64,000 nucleotides of DNA from Eriocheir sinensis (taxonomy: Eukaryota > Arthropoda > Malacostraca > Decapoda > Varunidae): positions 5,716,261 through 5,780,260 of the forward strand of contig NC_066531.1 in assembly GCF_024679095.1 (NCBI RefSeq), in the 5' to 3' direction. A model generated the notes under the pieces. That model was given only the letters and a program-made list of their open reading frames with translations, did not search any database and had not been told where the DNA came from. Position 1 is the first letter of the stretch. Each line of letters starts with the position of its first letter. Positions 44,701 to 54,989 of this stretch are shown piece by piece. The translations under genes and the position numbers were made by a program.

Positions 44701-46306
44701 CAAAGTTGGAGGCTTGTTCACCAGGCTGGTCTGTGAAAGAGGATGAGAGCCAAAGCTGGTGGTGAACATTCAAATCTCCCATGATGGAGATTTCAGCGAA
44801 GGGAGAGTGGGTCAAGATGTGCTCCACTTTAGAATTCAAATAGTCAAAGAATTTTACATAGTTAGTAGAGTTAGGTGAGAGATAAACAGCACAGATGTAT
44901 TTAGTAATAGAATGACAATGAAGTCTTAGCCAGATGGTGGAAAATTCAGAAGAGTCAAGGTCGTGGGCACGAGAGCAAGTGATGTCGTTGCGCACGTAGG
45001 CGCAACATCCAGCTTAGGATTAAAATTTAGGATAGAGATAGTAGGAGGGAACAGAGTAGAAGTTTCTGTCAGTAGCCTCAGTAACCTGTGTTTCGGTGAG
45101 GAAGAGAAAATAAGGTTTAGAGGAGGAGATCGTGTTCCACAGTATGAAAATTAGAACGAAGACCACGAATGTTGCAGAAATTGATAAGGAGGAGGTTCAA
45201 GGAGTTATCAGGACACCTCTCAAGTCGGCAGCCAGAAGGGGAATTTATGGTCCCCCCCCAGGCGGGGACTCCGAGGCATTGTTATTTTTCGCCATTTTGA
45301 ATTTTCAATTTTGTGAAAAGGTGTGTGTGTTGTGTGAATGTAGTGTGGTGTAGAAAGAGAGAGGAACTGTCTTTAGAGAGCATGCTGAACTGCTCTCTGG
45401 TGTTGATGAGACAAAAGGGAAACGGTTAGTGAGGACATGGTCTTTGGAGGGCTTCAGCACCCTCCTCGCTTCCCATATATCCTCACCGAGAGTAGGTCAC
45501 GCCCGTTCGGTAGGGGTCTTCCTACCTACTCCTACTATAGGATCGCAAAACAGTTCATGGTAATCCCAGCAACTTTTACGAGAGGCTTTTCAAACAGGCG
45601 AACTTAGGCGCCGTTTAGGATGGGAAAGAGCCTACATAGAGACTTCAGATTTGCCTGGAGTAAACCTTGAGGCGGTCTCCCTAGGGTGGGCTAGACGACG
45701 CGCCCCCTAGCGTATGCCCCAATGATTAACTGATTTCCTCCTCTCCGGCACTCCAGGAGGCTTCGTGATCATCGTGATGCGCCATGAGTTCCTACAGACC
45801 GTGCCTTCCTACAAGGACAAGCTGGAGCCTTACATGGACCAGCTGGAGGCGGACGGGAAGTGGAAGAAGGTAGGGAGCACCGTTGCCAGATTATCGTACT
45901 CAGAGCATAGTATTTACTGTTTTTTGACACCGAACTATTGCCAAGAAACATCAGGAATTCACTATTTTAACGATAGATATAAATGAATCTAGTTATTGAG
46001 CCCCAGGAGACAGTTTTGGGGTCGGAAGTTGGTAAATATAAAAGGCTGAGTACAACTATCTGGCAACATTGGTACAAGAAAACATTTACTCTAATCGAGG
46101 TTTCTGTCTGGCGGGGCTGTTCACTGTATGGGCGCCTGTCACGACACTCTGGTATAAGGAGATTGGCAGGAGCTGGCCATGGGGAGAAGGTCACGTATTT
46201 GAAATGATGGTCATAATTCCTTCAGGTGGAGCGGCGCATCGTCCCAAACTATTTCTGTGACAAGGAGGGTCTCGTCTTCGTCTTCCGCATCACTAAGCCT
46301 GAGTGA
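38578..46306 (+). CDS. METTL27: METTL27-like SAM-dependent methyltransferase, six coding exons
   Basis: Coding exons 38578-38703, 38912-39063, 41025-41137, 41762-41854, 45757-45869 and 46226-46306 join to 678 bases: 225 codons plus stop. All introns are GT...AG with matching phases. The protein has [11 protein letters not shown] (the family's YD-W...Y start region). Next is SAM motif [13 protein letters not shown], at residues 73-84, then [12 protein letters not shown] at 94-105 (Asp99 is the likely ribose-binding acid). After these come [27 protein letters not shown] and a C-terminal FVFRITKP strand. This order and length (human METTL27/WBSCR27 is about 245 residues) fit a class I methyltransferase of that family; substrate unknown. 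A splice site ends 4 bases before the ATG, so a 5' untranslated exon should lie upstream. Introns 3 and 4 contain LINE A copies in antisense. Confidence 0.9.
38704..38850. repeat. Intron 1: (GA)n plus LINE C scrap
   Basis: (GA)n fills 38705-38760. 38763-38850 reads [20 protein letters not shown] on the plus strand, matching the LINE C C-terminal domain at 28590-28650. The intron is only 208 bp. Confidence 0.85.
38912..39063 (+). CDS. METTL27: METTL27-like exon 2 (SAM-binding motif I)
   Basis: Acceptor CCCCTTAG|ATGATC, donor GGCTTCAG|GTGGGT. Encodes the VLDVAAGTG loop. Ends in phase 2. Confidence 0.9.
39449..39872 (-). mobile_element. LINE family F, 5'-truncated 398-bp insertion with 13-bp target duplication
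   Basis: The 13-bp direct repeat GGGATTAGAGGGA flanks 39462-39859 exactly. On the minus strand the insert starts inside an open frame ([17 protein letters not shown], then [20 protein letters not shown] and a stop). This is a LINE-type RT C-terminus. An AT-rich 3' region ending in (ATCA)n follows. Inserted in intron 2 of the METTL27-like gene. Confidence 0.9.
40037..40092. repeat. (GA)n microsatellite in intron 2
   Basis: About 28 GA units. Confidence 0.97.
40093..40957. other. Intron 2 remainder, nothing recognised
   Basis: A GGGCTCAAGTTAAAATCGAT-containing block at about 40165-40200 resembles the reverse complement of 39270-39310. Otherwise unassigned. Confidence 0.4.
40958..41010. repeat. 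(CTA)n-rich tract before exon 3
   Basis: Interrupted TAC/CTA trinucleotide repeats forming the pyrimidine-rich approach to the exon 3 acceptor. Confidence 0.85.
41025..41137 (+). CDS. METTL27: METTL27-like exon 3
   Basis: Acceptor TCCCACAG|GCACAT after a (CTA)n-rich tract, donor CCCAAAG|GTATTA. Encodes [14 protein letters not shown]. Confidence 0.9.
41147..41627 (-). pseudogene. LINE family A 3' fragment in intron 3
   Basis: The antisense 3' tail begins about 10 bases after the exon 3 donor. The minus strand encodes the C-terminus (DRVES-like region to SRHLSSRN), with a small internal deletion near 41367 that removes the VNQHLHSF block. Confidence 0.9.
41688..41759. repeat. (CT)n microsatellite forming the exon 4 polypyrimidine tract
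   Basis: About 36 CT units ending directly in the AG acceptor at 41760-41761. Confidence 0.97.
41762..41854 (+). CDS. METTL27: METTL27-like exon 4
   Basis: The acceptor is the end of a 36-unit (CT)n run, CTCTCTCTCAG|ACACAAAC. Donor AAGAACG|GTGAGT. Phase 1 on both sides. Confidence 0.9.
41922..45535 (-). pseudogene. LINE family A, nearly full-length, in intron 4
   Basis: Read on the minus strand: a 5' untranslated region shared with the 59464-62865 copy (to about 45535) and an APE endonuclease (44995-44399: [42 protein letters not shown]). A broken linker follows (44097-43599), then an open 422-codon RT frame (43523-42255) with [30 protein letters not shown] and [11 protein letters not shown]. 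The C-terminus and a 3' tail ending ACAGCTC...follow. It is split at 44106-44447 by a solo LTR. Antisense to the host gene. The RT frame is intact over its length; the endonuclease-RT linker is not. Confidence 0.93.
44102..44451. mobile_element. Solo LTR with 4-bp target duplication
   Basis: A 342-bp insert at 44106-44447 begins TGTAACGGTG and ends TATAACA. It has TG...CA ends and AGGT directly repeated at 44102-44105 and 44448-44451. The uninterrupted LINE A sequence at the same point is seen near 61715-61730 and 49255-49265. TG/CA ends with a 4-bp duplication suit a Ty3/gypsy-type LTR. No internal region remains. Confidence 0.85.
45757..45869 (+). CDS. METTL27: METTL27-like exon 5
   Basis: Acceptor CGGCACTCCAG|GAGGCTTC, donor TGGAAGAAG|GTAGGG. 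Encodes [14 protein letters not shown]. Confidence 0.9.
46226..46306 (+). CDS. METTL27: METTL27-like exon 6 and stop
   Basis: Acceptor AATTCCTTCAG|GTGGAGCGG. Encodes [20 protein letters not shown] then RITKPE and TGA at 46304-46306. No canonical AATAAA is seen in the next few hundred bases. Confidence 0.88.
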   Translation: MERRIVPNYFCDKEGLVFVFRITKPE

Positions 46307-46549
46307 GGAGGAAGAGGAGGGAAGGGAAAGGAGAGAGATGAAGAGGAGGAGTTATAGTGGTGCTGTGCCAAGGCCGTCTCTGTGTAACAGCCTTGGCTTT
46401 CGTCGCGGCACCCGAGACTGAGGTGTGAATTATCGTGGTATCATGGCGTATACGATGTTATATGATAGTCTACGCATAGGGCACATTTGTCAGTATTAAT
46501 CATATTATTGAAATTGTCGTAAAAATCTGTTTTAGTTTATAAGACTGAG

Positions 46550-46985
46550 GCTGCAGAATCCTTAACCTCAGACCTTGCTATCATCTCCGATTGGGATAAA
46601 AGGAAACTTTGGGTTTTTGTGTCCTTCAATGCCTCAAAAACCCAATTTATCCACCTTTCAACTCGACACAATCTTCCAAACACCTATCCCTTATTCTTCA
46701 ACTACACTCAGCTGTCACCTTATAATTCTTCAGAACTAAATATCCTCGGTCTGTCCTTAACTCAAAATCTTAACTGGAAACGTCATACTCTTCTTTCACT
46801 AAATCAGCTTCCTCGAGGTTGGGCGTTCTGTATCGTGTCCTCCAGTTCTTCTCCCCCGCACAGTTGCTCTACATATACAGGGGCCTTGTCCGCCCTCGTA
46901 TGGAGTATCCATCGCACGTATGTGGGGGGCTCTACTCACACAGCTCTTCTCTACCTTTCGGCCACTCCTCTGTTGTAAAAAAAAT
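46550..46985 (+). pseudogene. LINE family A, internally deleted fragment
   Basis: Starts in the post-catalytic region ([20 protein letters not shown]) and runs to STHTALL. It then jumps at about 46948 straight to the 3' untranslated tail (TTTCGGCCACTCC, TTGTAAAAAAAA). It lies just downstream of the METTL27-like stop. Confidence 0.85.
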
Positions 46986-47234
46986 AACAAGGTCGCTAAT
47001 TATGTAACTGTATGTGTGTGTGCATGTGTAATGGCAAGTTGCCAGAGCACGATAACGAAGACCTCAGACTCATGTGCTGCGACTATAGTATACGTTTAGG
47101 AATGCTTGGTCTGGGTCTTGGGGTCTTGATGATGTACAGACATGTATATATATATATATATATAATAAACGGGTGCCTACTTCCCCTCAGAATCATGTTA
47201 ATCTTTGTTTGTTTCTCAAGTTAATTTAAGTGAT

Positions 47235-47998
47235 TACTCTTCCTAATTTTAAATGCGTCTGCTGTTCCTAATTTATAATGCTTCTGCTGTTCCTAATTTT
47301 AAATGTGTCTGCTGTTCCTAATTTTAAATGTGTCTGCTGTTCCTAATTTTAAATGTGTCTGCTGTTCCTAATGTATAATGCGTCTGCTGTTCCTAATTTA
47401 TAACGTGTCTGCTGTTCCTAATTTTAAATGTGTCTGCTGTTCCTAATTTTAAATGTGTCTGCTGTTCCTAATGTATAATGCGTCTGCTGTTCCTAATTTA
47501 TAACGTGTCTGCTGTTCCTAATTTTAAATGTGTCTGCTGTTCCTAATTTTAAATGTGTCTGCTGTTCCTAATTTTAAATGTGTCTGCTGTTCCTAATTTT
47601 AAATGTGTCTGCTGTTCCTAATTTATAATGTGTCTGCTGTTCCTAATTTATAATGTGTCTGCTGTTCCTAATTTATAATGTGTCTGCTGTTCCTAATTTA
47701 TAATGTGTCTGCTGTTCCTAATTTATAATGTGTCTGCTGTTCCTAATTTATAATGTGTCTGCTGTTCCTAATTTATAATGTGTCTGCTGTTCCTAATTTA
47801 TAATGTGTCTGCTGTTCCTAATTTATAATGTGTCTGCTGTTCCTAATTTATAATGTGTCTGCTGTTCCTAATTTATAATGTGTCTGCTGTTCCTAATTTA
47901 TAATGTGTCTGCTGTTCCTAATTTATAATGTGTCTGCTGTTCCTAATTTATAATGTGTCTGCTGTTCCTAATTTATAATGTGTCTGCTGTTCCTAATA
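47235..47998. repeat. 25-bp minisatellite, about 30 copies
   Basis: The unit is GTGTCTGCTGTTCCTAATTT plus ATAAT (variant TAAAT). The first third is mixed and contains a 100-bp (four-unit) higher-order repeat (GTATAATGCG recurs at about 47372 and 47472). The last half is nearly uniform. Confidence 0.97.
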
Positions 47999-48012
47999 CT
48001 CACCTCAAAACA

Positions 48013-48363
48013 AAACAACGTGACTGAGAAAGATTAAGGAGGGGGAGGGAGAGAATGTAAGGGAGGAGGGAGGTGGGAACTGGGAAGGGAGGAGAGGAGG
48101 AAAAGGAAGGAGAGGGAGATAAAGAGTAAGGGAGGAGAGAAGATGAAAGAGAAGGGAGGGGAGAGGGAGAGAAAGGAGGGGGATGGAGTGAAAGGGAGAA
48201 GAGAGAGAATGAGGGAGGAAAGGAGGGGATGGAGGGAGGTAAGGAGTAAGGGAGGTGATAAGAGGGAGAGAGGGGTGTAAGTAAAGGAAGGTGAGGGAGA
48301 GAAAAAATAAGGGAGGAAAGGAGGGGATGGAGGGAAAGGAAGGAGGTGAGGGAAATGAGTAAG
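48013..48363. repeat. Polypurine tract
   Basis: About 350 bases almost entirely A and G on this strand (GGGAGGAGAGGAGG type). The Ser/Pro/Leu frames on the minus strand are artefacts. Confidence 0.9.
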
Positions 48364-48534
48364 GCGAGGTTCCCACTATTCTGTTTTGACGGATCCGTCG
48401 ACGTTAATAATGACCTCAAAATGACGTCAGCGAAATAGCGGCCGCTCGGCACGGTCCAGCGCTCATCATTTGTTGACAAACATATAGACAGCATTAACCA
48501 CAATGACTTCTTGTATATGTTTCTATTTCATATT

Positions 48535-51500
48535 TTCATGATATCTAGAATACATAATTTTCATTCTGTGGAGCACCATCTCTCCTCCTCTAAACCTCAC
48601 CTTCTCTTCCTCACCGAAACACAGGTCTCTGAGGCTACTGACAGCAATCTCTACTTTGTTCCCTCCTACTATCTCTATCCTAAATATCAATCCAAAGCTG
48701 GATGTTGCGTCTACGTGCGCAAAGACATAACTTGCTTTCGTGCCCACGACCTTGGCTCTTCTGAATTTTCCACCATCTGGCTAAGACTTCATTGTCATAC
48801 TATTACTAAATACATATGTGCTGTTTATCTCTCACCCAACTCTCCTAACTATGTAAAATTCTTTGACTACTTGAACTCTAAAGTGGAGCACATCTTGACC
48901 TACTCTCCCTTCACTGAAATCTCCATCTTGGGAGATTTCAATGTTCACCACCAGCTTTGGCTTTCATCCTCTTTCACTGACCAGCCTGGTGGATAAGTCT
49001 ACAACTTTGCTCTCCTCAACGACCTAGAGCAGTTGGTTCAGCACCCTACACGTATTCCCTACCGTCTTGGAGACACGCCCAACATACTAGACCTCTTCCT
49101 TACCTCTAACCCGTCTGCTTACTCTGTCAAACTGTTCTCTTCGTTGGCCTCCTCCGATCACGACCTTATTTCTGTATCTTGTCATATCGCTCCTGTTCTT
49201 CCTCTGGACCCACCAAAGAGGCGATGCTTCTGGCATTTTGCCTCAGCTCGGTGGGACGTCCTGAGGAAGTACTTTTCCGATTTCCCGTTGAATGATTACT
49301 GCTTCCAGGAGAGAGACCCCTCTGTGTGTGCCCAGTGCATCACAGAGGTGATTGTCTCTGGAATTGAGGCAAACATCCTACGTTCTTTCTCTACTCCTCA
49401 TGCTAAAAAGTCTTGGTTTAACCATGCTTGTTCTCGTGCTATTAAAGATAGACAGGCAGCTCACAAAAGGTTCCAGAGCCATTGCACTCCTACTAATCAC
49501 AAACTTTACATTTCAGCCCGGAATCGTGCCAAATCTATTCTCCAACTTACCAAAACCTCTTTCATCAACAAAAAATGTCAACACCTTGCTTTATCTAATT
49601 CTTTCCGTGACTTCTGTCACCTAGCCAAAAATATCTACACCAATTTCACTTTATACTCTTTCCCTCCTCTCCTTAACCTTGACGGAAACACTTCCGTCTC
49701 ATCTATCTCTAAGGCAGCTCACAAAAGGTTCCAGAACCTTCGAACTCCCACTAACTTTGATCTATACATTTCAGCCCGGAATCATGCCAAATCTATTCTC
49801 CGACTTACAAAAACTTCTTTCATAAATAGAAAATGTCAACACCTTGCTTCTTCTAATTCTTCCCGTGACTTCTGGCATCTAGCCAAAAATATCTCCTCCA
49901 ATTTCACTTCTTCCTCTTTCCCTCCTCTCCTTAACCCTGATGGCAGCACTGCCGTCTCATCTGTCTCTAAGGCTGAACTTTTAGCTCAAACTTTCTGTAA
50001 CAACTCCACCCTGGACGATTCTGGGCATATTCCTTCTACCCATTCCCCCCTCTGACTCCTTTATGCCTGTTATTATGTTTCTTCATAATGATGTTTTATG
50101 TGCCCTCTCTAGCCTCAACTCTCAGAAGGCTTATGGACTTGATGGAGTGCCTCCTATTGTCCATAAAAACTGTGCTTCCGTGCTGACAAACTCTTTCGTC
50201 TCTGCCTATCAACATCTACCTATCCTTCCTGCCGGAAGTATGCCTTTGTACAGCCTGTGCCTAAGAAGGCAGACCGCTCCAATCCCTAAAACTACCGTCC
50301 TATAGCTTTACTTTCCTGTCAATCTAAAGCTTTTGAATCAATCCTTAACTGGAATATTCAAAAACACCTTTACACTTCTAACCTTCTATCATTCTGATCT
50401 CCAGTATGGGTTCTGCAAGGGGCGTTCTACTGCCGATCTTCTTGCTCTATTAACTGACTCTTGGTCATCCTCTCTTAGCCGTTTCGTTGAAACTTTCTCA
50501 GTTGCGCTAGACATATCGAAAGCCTTCGATAGAGTCTGGCACAGGTCTTTGCTTTCTAATCTGCCCTCTTTCGGATTCTATCCTTCTCTCTGTTCCTTTA
50601 TATCCAGTTTCCTTTCCGGCCGTTCTATCTCTGCTGTGGTAGACGGTCACTGTTCTTCCCCTAAACCTATCAACAGTGGTGTTCCACAGTGCTCTGTCCT
50701 ATCACCCACTCTCTTCTTGTTATTCATTAATGATCTTCTTTCCACAACAAACTGTCCTGTCCACTCATACGCCGACGACTCCACTTTGCATTATTCAACT
50801 TCTTTCAATAGAAGGCCAACCCAACAGGAAGTACACGACTCCAGACTGGAGGCTGCAGAACGCTTAACCTCAGACTTTGCTATCATTTCCGATTGGGGTA
50901 GAAGGAACCTTGTGCCCTTCAATGCCTCAAAAACTCAATTTATCCACCTATCAGCTCGTAACAATCTTCCAAACACCTATCCCCTATTCATCGACAACAC
51001 TCAGCTGTCACCTTCTTCAACACTAGATATCCTCGGTCTATCCTTAACTCAAAATCTCAACTGGAAACTTCATATCTTCTCTCGCTAAATCAGCTTCCTC
51101 GAGGTTGGGCGTTCTGTATCGTCTCCGACAGTTCTTCTCCCCCGCACAGTTGCTATCCATATAAAGGGGCCTTGTCCGCCCTCGTAAGGAGTATGCATCT
51201 CACGTGTGGGGGGGCTCCATTCACACAGTTCTTCTGGACAGAGTGGAGTCTAAAGCTCTTCGTCTCATCAGCTCTCCTCCTCCTACTGATAGTCTTCTAC
51301 CTCTTAAAGTTGCCTCTCTATCTATCTTCTATCGCTATTTTCACGTTGACTGCTCTTCTGAACTTGCTAACTGCATGCCTCCCCCCCCTTCCACGGCCCC
51401 GCTGCACACGACTTTCTACTCATGCTCATCCCTATACTATTCAAACCCCTTATGCAAGAGTTAACCAACATCTTCACTGTTTCATCCCTCGCGCTGGTAG

Positions 51501-51715
51501 ACTCTGGAACAGCCTTCCTTCATCTGTATTTCCTCCTGCCTACGACTTGAACTCTTTCAAGAGGAGGGTATCAGGACACCACTCCTCCCGAAATTGACCA
51601 CTCTTTCGGCCACTTCTTTCGATTCTTTTTTTAGGAGCAGCGAGTAGCGGGCTTTTTTTTATATTATTGTTTCTTGTATTTGTGCCCTTGAGCTGTCTCC
51701 TTTGTTGAAAAAAAA
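48535..51715 (+). pseudogene. LINE family A, nearly complete, plus strand
   Basis: Order on the plus strand: an APE endonuclease (48511-48996 and 49033 on: [38 protein letters not shown]) with one stop after TDQPGG. Then a 340-codon frame through the linker to 50055, a frameshift region, and RT (50333-51088: [43 protein letters not shown]). A further frameshift at about 51090 precedes the C-terminus to 51597 ([21 protein letters not shown]). The 3' tail is ACCTTGAGCTGTCTCC-like with poly(A) at 51707-51717. The linker holds an 86-codon in-frame duplication not seen in the other copies. Confidence 0.93.
49456..49971 (+). repeat. 258-bp in-frame tandem duplication in LINE A
   Basis: GCAGCTCACAAAAGGTTCCA recurs at 49456 and 49714. 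Both units encode AAHKRFQ...[26 protein letters not shown], and so on, about 80% identical. The copies at 43.6-44.1 kb and 61.4-61.6 kb have a single unit. Confidence 0.92.
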
Positions 51716-51732
51716 AAAGTGTTTTACGTTGT

Positions 51733-53268
51733 TCTGTAGGATGTTTTGTACCAATATACAGGCGGAGAATCCAATTGGCTGTTGTGAACCATATGGAGTG
51801 GTTTAGGTTTCCAGAATTTCTCCTTGACAGTGTGTCAGGAACAGTCCCGTTAGAGATTGCTTTTCCCAATTGGTCCTGCGAAGCCATATGGCCCACTTGT
51901 TTTACCATCAAGTTTTTCAAATAGGTGACGTAGTGACAGCTCATTGCCATGGAGCTGATAAATGAACCAATGAACTGGGTGAGCAAGGCTTTTCTCGACT
52001 TGACAAATCACCCCAGATTTATTCCCGGTATTTACAGCTGTACCATCACATCCAATCGCCAGTACGTTTTCCGTGGAAATTCTTTTTCTATTAGCAAACT
52101 GTTTTAGCTCAGTGGCAATACTCTTTGCAGAACCAGTGGCAGGTGAATACTGGCCTAGATATTCTGAACCTGGTTCAGCCACTATAGCAATTTGCTCTTC
52201 AATTACCTTTCTCCTATAGTCACTATTTCCAATCTTCTCAGTAGTAAGAGTTTTATCTTTCCTTCCATCAAAGTAGATGCCTGCAACTTATACTTTCCCA
52301 TGTGCATCCTTTGTCAAATTTTGTCCGTTTGATTGCCTCGATCTCCGTACTTTGTTCCTATCTATGACTTTGGAAGGATCCTCTTTTGTAATAACCCCTA
52401 AATCTTCAAGGATTGCACTAGATAGTAATGCAGCACCACGATCAGACAGTCCAACCCAGTCACAAACCTCATGGAAAGAAGAGAACAGACGTTTTTGTTC
52501 TCTATTTTTTTTCTTTTTCATTTCTTCATTGTTGTCCCACAGCTCCACCTTCTTTTGGTTTTCTATGATGGAGCTGGTACTTGGAAGGGGTGTATTCATC
52601 TTCCGAGTCAGTCAAATTTGAGGACGAGGTATCACTTTGAACAAGACATCCTGATGCTTGTAACTGGCTGATGGTCTTGCAGCATATTGATTTCTTCTTT
52701 TTTCTCTTTTCCTAATGGCTTCAGTTGTTCGTTTGTCCACTCCTCCAATGAACATTTTACGTTCATTTATTTGGTCCTCTACAAATTCTTGTTCTATTTT
52801 GGGGACTTTCTTCTGTCGAGGACAGGCACAGTACTGGAATTCAGGGCACCTGCAAGCTGTTGCTTCAAATAATCTAGCAGCATCTCTGATGAACTCTTTA
52901 ACTTTGTTATCATAACTTGGGCATTTTTTTTTTCGGTCTTTGAAAGGTTTCAGGAAGTTCCTGTATTTGTTGTGATAGGCTACTAATTTGTCAACAATGC
53001 ATTTCTGACTGATTATGGGGATGTTTTCCTGGCTGTAAATGCTAACTATCTTTTCTGCAACACACTTAGATATCATGTGAACTGAAGGACTCTTTGATGA
53101 TTCAAGCAGTTTATATTTATGCCACAGAACACATGATAGAACATCTTTGTATGTAGGAAGTTGGTTTTCTGGGAGATCATCCACTTGCTTAAAGATAGGA
53201 CACATGTCTGCTTTGTCTAAACGAACACAGTGTCGTTTTTGTGTTTGACCTTGGCTGTTATGGGACAT
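51733..53268 (-). pseudogene. Broken gene of an expanded RNase-H/hAT-like family
   Basis: Start taken at 53268 (MSHNSQ), because a pyrimidine tract and CAG at about 53321 suggest an intron before it. In order on the minus strand: an N-terminal region (WHKYKLLESSKSPSVH), a Cys cluster with CRCPEFQYCACPRQKKVP, and FVEDQINERKMFIGGVD. A frame break falls near 52,640, then FHEVCDWVGLSDRGAALLSS and IDRNKVRRSRQ. A stop precedes IYFDGRKDKTLTTEKIG (about 52270). Finally IGCDGTAVNTGNKSGVI (about 52055), HWFIYQLHGNELSLRHLFEK and HSIWFTTANWILRLYIGTKH. The FDGRKD and CDGT Asp contexts followed by a His/Asn block resemble an RNase-H-like transposase core of hAT type; that is inference. I recall this as a multi-copy uncharacterised family in arthropods and cnidarians. 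Confidence 0.65.
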
Positions 53269-53387
53269 CTTGATTTGTGGTACGTCAGCAGAGGCCGAGG
53301 AGCAATACAACCATCCTCTACGTCTGCCAAAGAGAAAATGAGCTATCACCATACTTCAGGTGCCCCAGCAGCTTCTAAAAAGTGTTA

Positions 53388-53735
53388 TATGCTCTTTTGA
53401 ACTTGTTTACTGCATACCTCCCCCCCTCCCGCGGCCCCGCTGCACACGAGTTTAATCAAGCTTATCCGTATACTGTCCAAATCCCTTATGCACGAGTTAA
53501 CCAGCATCTCTACTCCTCCGCTCCTTACACTGGCAAACTCTGCAACAATCTTTCTTCATCTGTATTTCCTCCTGCTTATGAGTTGAACTCTTTCAAGCGG
53601 AGAGTATCGGGATGCCTCTCCTACCGAAATTGACCTCTTTTTTGGCCACTCTTCTAACTCTTTTTATACGGGCAGTGATCAGCGGGCTATATTTTCTTCC
53701 ATTATGATTTTTTTTTTTTTGCCCTTGAACCCCCC
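53388..53735 (+). pseudogene. LINE family A 3' fragment
   Basis: Frame 53382-53633 encodes PYTVQIPYARVNQHLYS and PPAYELNSFKRRVSGCLSYR, followed by the 3' tail and a T/C-rich end. Confidence 0.9.
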
Positions 53736-53828
53736 CCCCTCCCCCACAAACACACACACACACGCACACACAGGTATACAGAAACAACATAAACACGGGT
53801 AGGAAACTATTAAGCCTAAAACCAGAGT

Positions 53829-54250
53829 GACTTTTCTGATCTCCGAAAAACCTATTTTTGGGAACCCGGAATGACGATAGCTATTATAAGAGAGAGATCC
53901 TCGCTCTCGCGATAAAGCCTAGAGAAAAACGGCAGATATCCCAACTTCTAGTCTACAAAGTGTCTAGGCTGCACCAGCAAAATGAAGTAATAACACGTGG
54001 AACAGTCTAATGAAGCGATCGAGAACGGCGTCAGCAGCGCCACCTGGCCACAGGTAGAGGAAGATGCCGCCAGTCCCACACCTCATTCCTTCAATGCGCT
54101 TCGACAGAGACTGGAGGAACCTTCTCAGGGGAAGGAGGGGGGGAAGTAAGGAATGTGCACTAGTCATTCCGGGTTCCCAAAAATAGGTTTTTCAGAGATC
54201 AAAACCGTCATTTTGTGAACCCTTCATGACTAGTGCACGATAGCTAACTC
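53829..54250. repeat. Fold-back with about 48-bp arms
   Basis: CTCCGAAAAACCTATTTTTG and GGAACCCGGAATGAC (53842-53876) are inverted at 54163-54200. A third, direct relative (GAACCCTTCATGAC then TAGTGCACGATAGCT) follows at 54218-54245. The GC-rich core (54,000-54,150) has no recognised content. Confidence 0.8.
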
Positions 54251-54553
54251 CCACTTGGAGCTGGAGAAAAGGGAACTCTCTCGAAGTACCACGTACTTGA
54301 GTCTACATCTGGGTTCCGCCAAGTTGGTAAGTATAGAACCGACTGAGGTTGTTACCCTTTTTAAGTGTTACTTTTAAAGTGGTTGATGTTAAGTGTTAAG
54401 TGGCCGGTGTTACCGTGGCTTACTTCACAAGTCGATTGTAGTAGGTGAGACAACACAATAGCCTTTTAGTAAAGTGATGTGTGGCCGAGCGGTAGCCGTT
54501 ATAATTTCACTTTAGTTCACTTAAGTTCTCTCTCTCACAGGGACATTAAAGGT

Positions 54554-54653
54554 NNNNNNNNNNNNNNNNNNNNNNNNNNNNNNNNNNNNNNNNNNNNNNN
54601 NNNNNNNNNNNNNNNNNNNNNNNNNNNNNNNNNNNNNNNNNNNNNNNNNNNNN
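54554..54653. other. Assembly gap (100 N)
   Basis: Exactly 100 undetermined bases, a conventional scaffold gap of unknown true size. Confidence 1.
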
Positions 54654-54989
54654 TTTGTTGTACGTTGTACAACGCTCTCGCCAGTCATCTCATGTAATGG
54701 GGTCCACTCCCAGGGGCGTACCGTTGTGGGTATAAATGTTACAAGTTTCTTTAATCGTTTCACTATGGCATGCTATATTTCCCATACCTTTCCTCCACAA
54801 CATTTAATACTTGCTGTGATGGAAAGCTAACCAGTACCGTATTTATTTACATGCATCATAAGACATTAACTTTTTAGTTGTTATGAACATGGCCATAAAT
54901 ACTACTTTTCATTACTCATTTTTCTAAAATGCTTTTTCTCTAAGTAGATGATATTATGCCAATACAGCTATACAAAAAATCAAAGTATT

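Noticed and set aside
48000..48503. 167-codon Ser/Pro/Leu-rich minus-strand frame
   Set aside because: It is the complement of a polypurine tract with no protein-like composition.
51714..53386. AAAAAGTGTT repeated on both sides of the hAT-like gene as a target duplication
   Set aside because: The left copy is mostly the LINE A poly(A) tail, so the match is probably chance.
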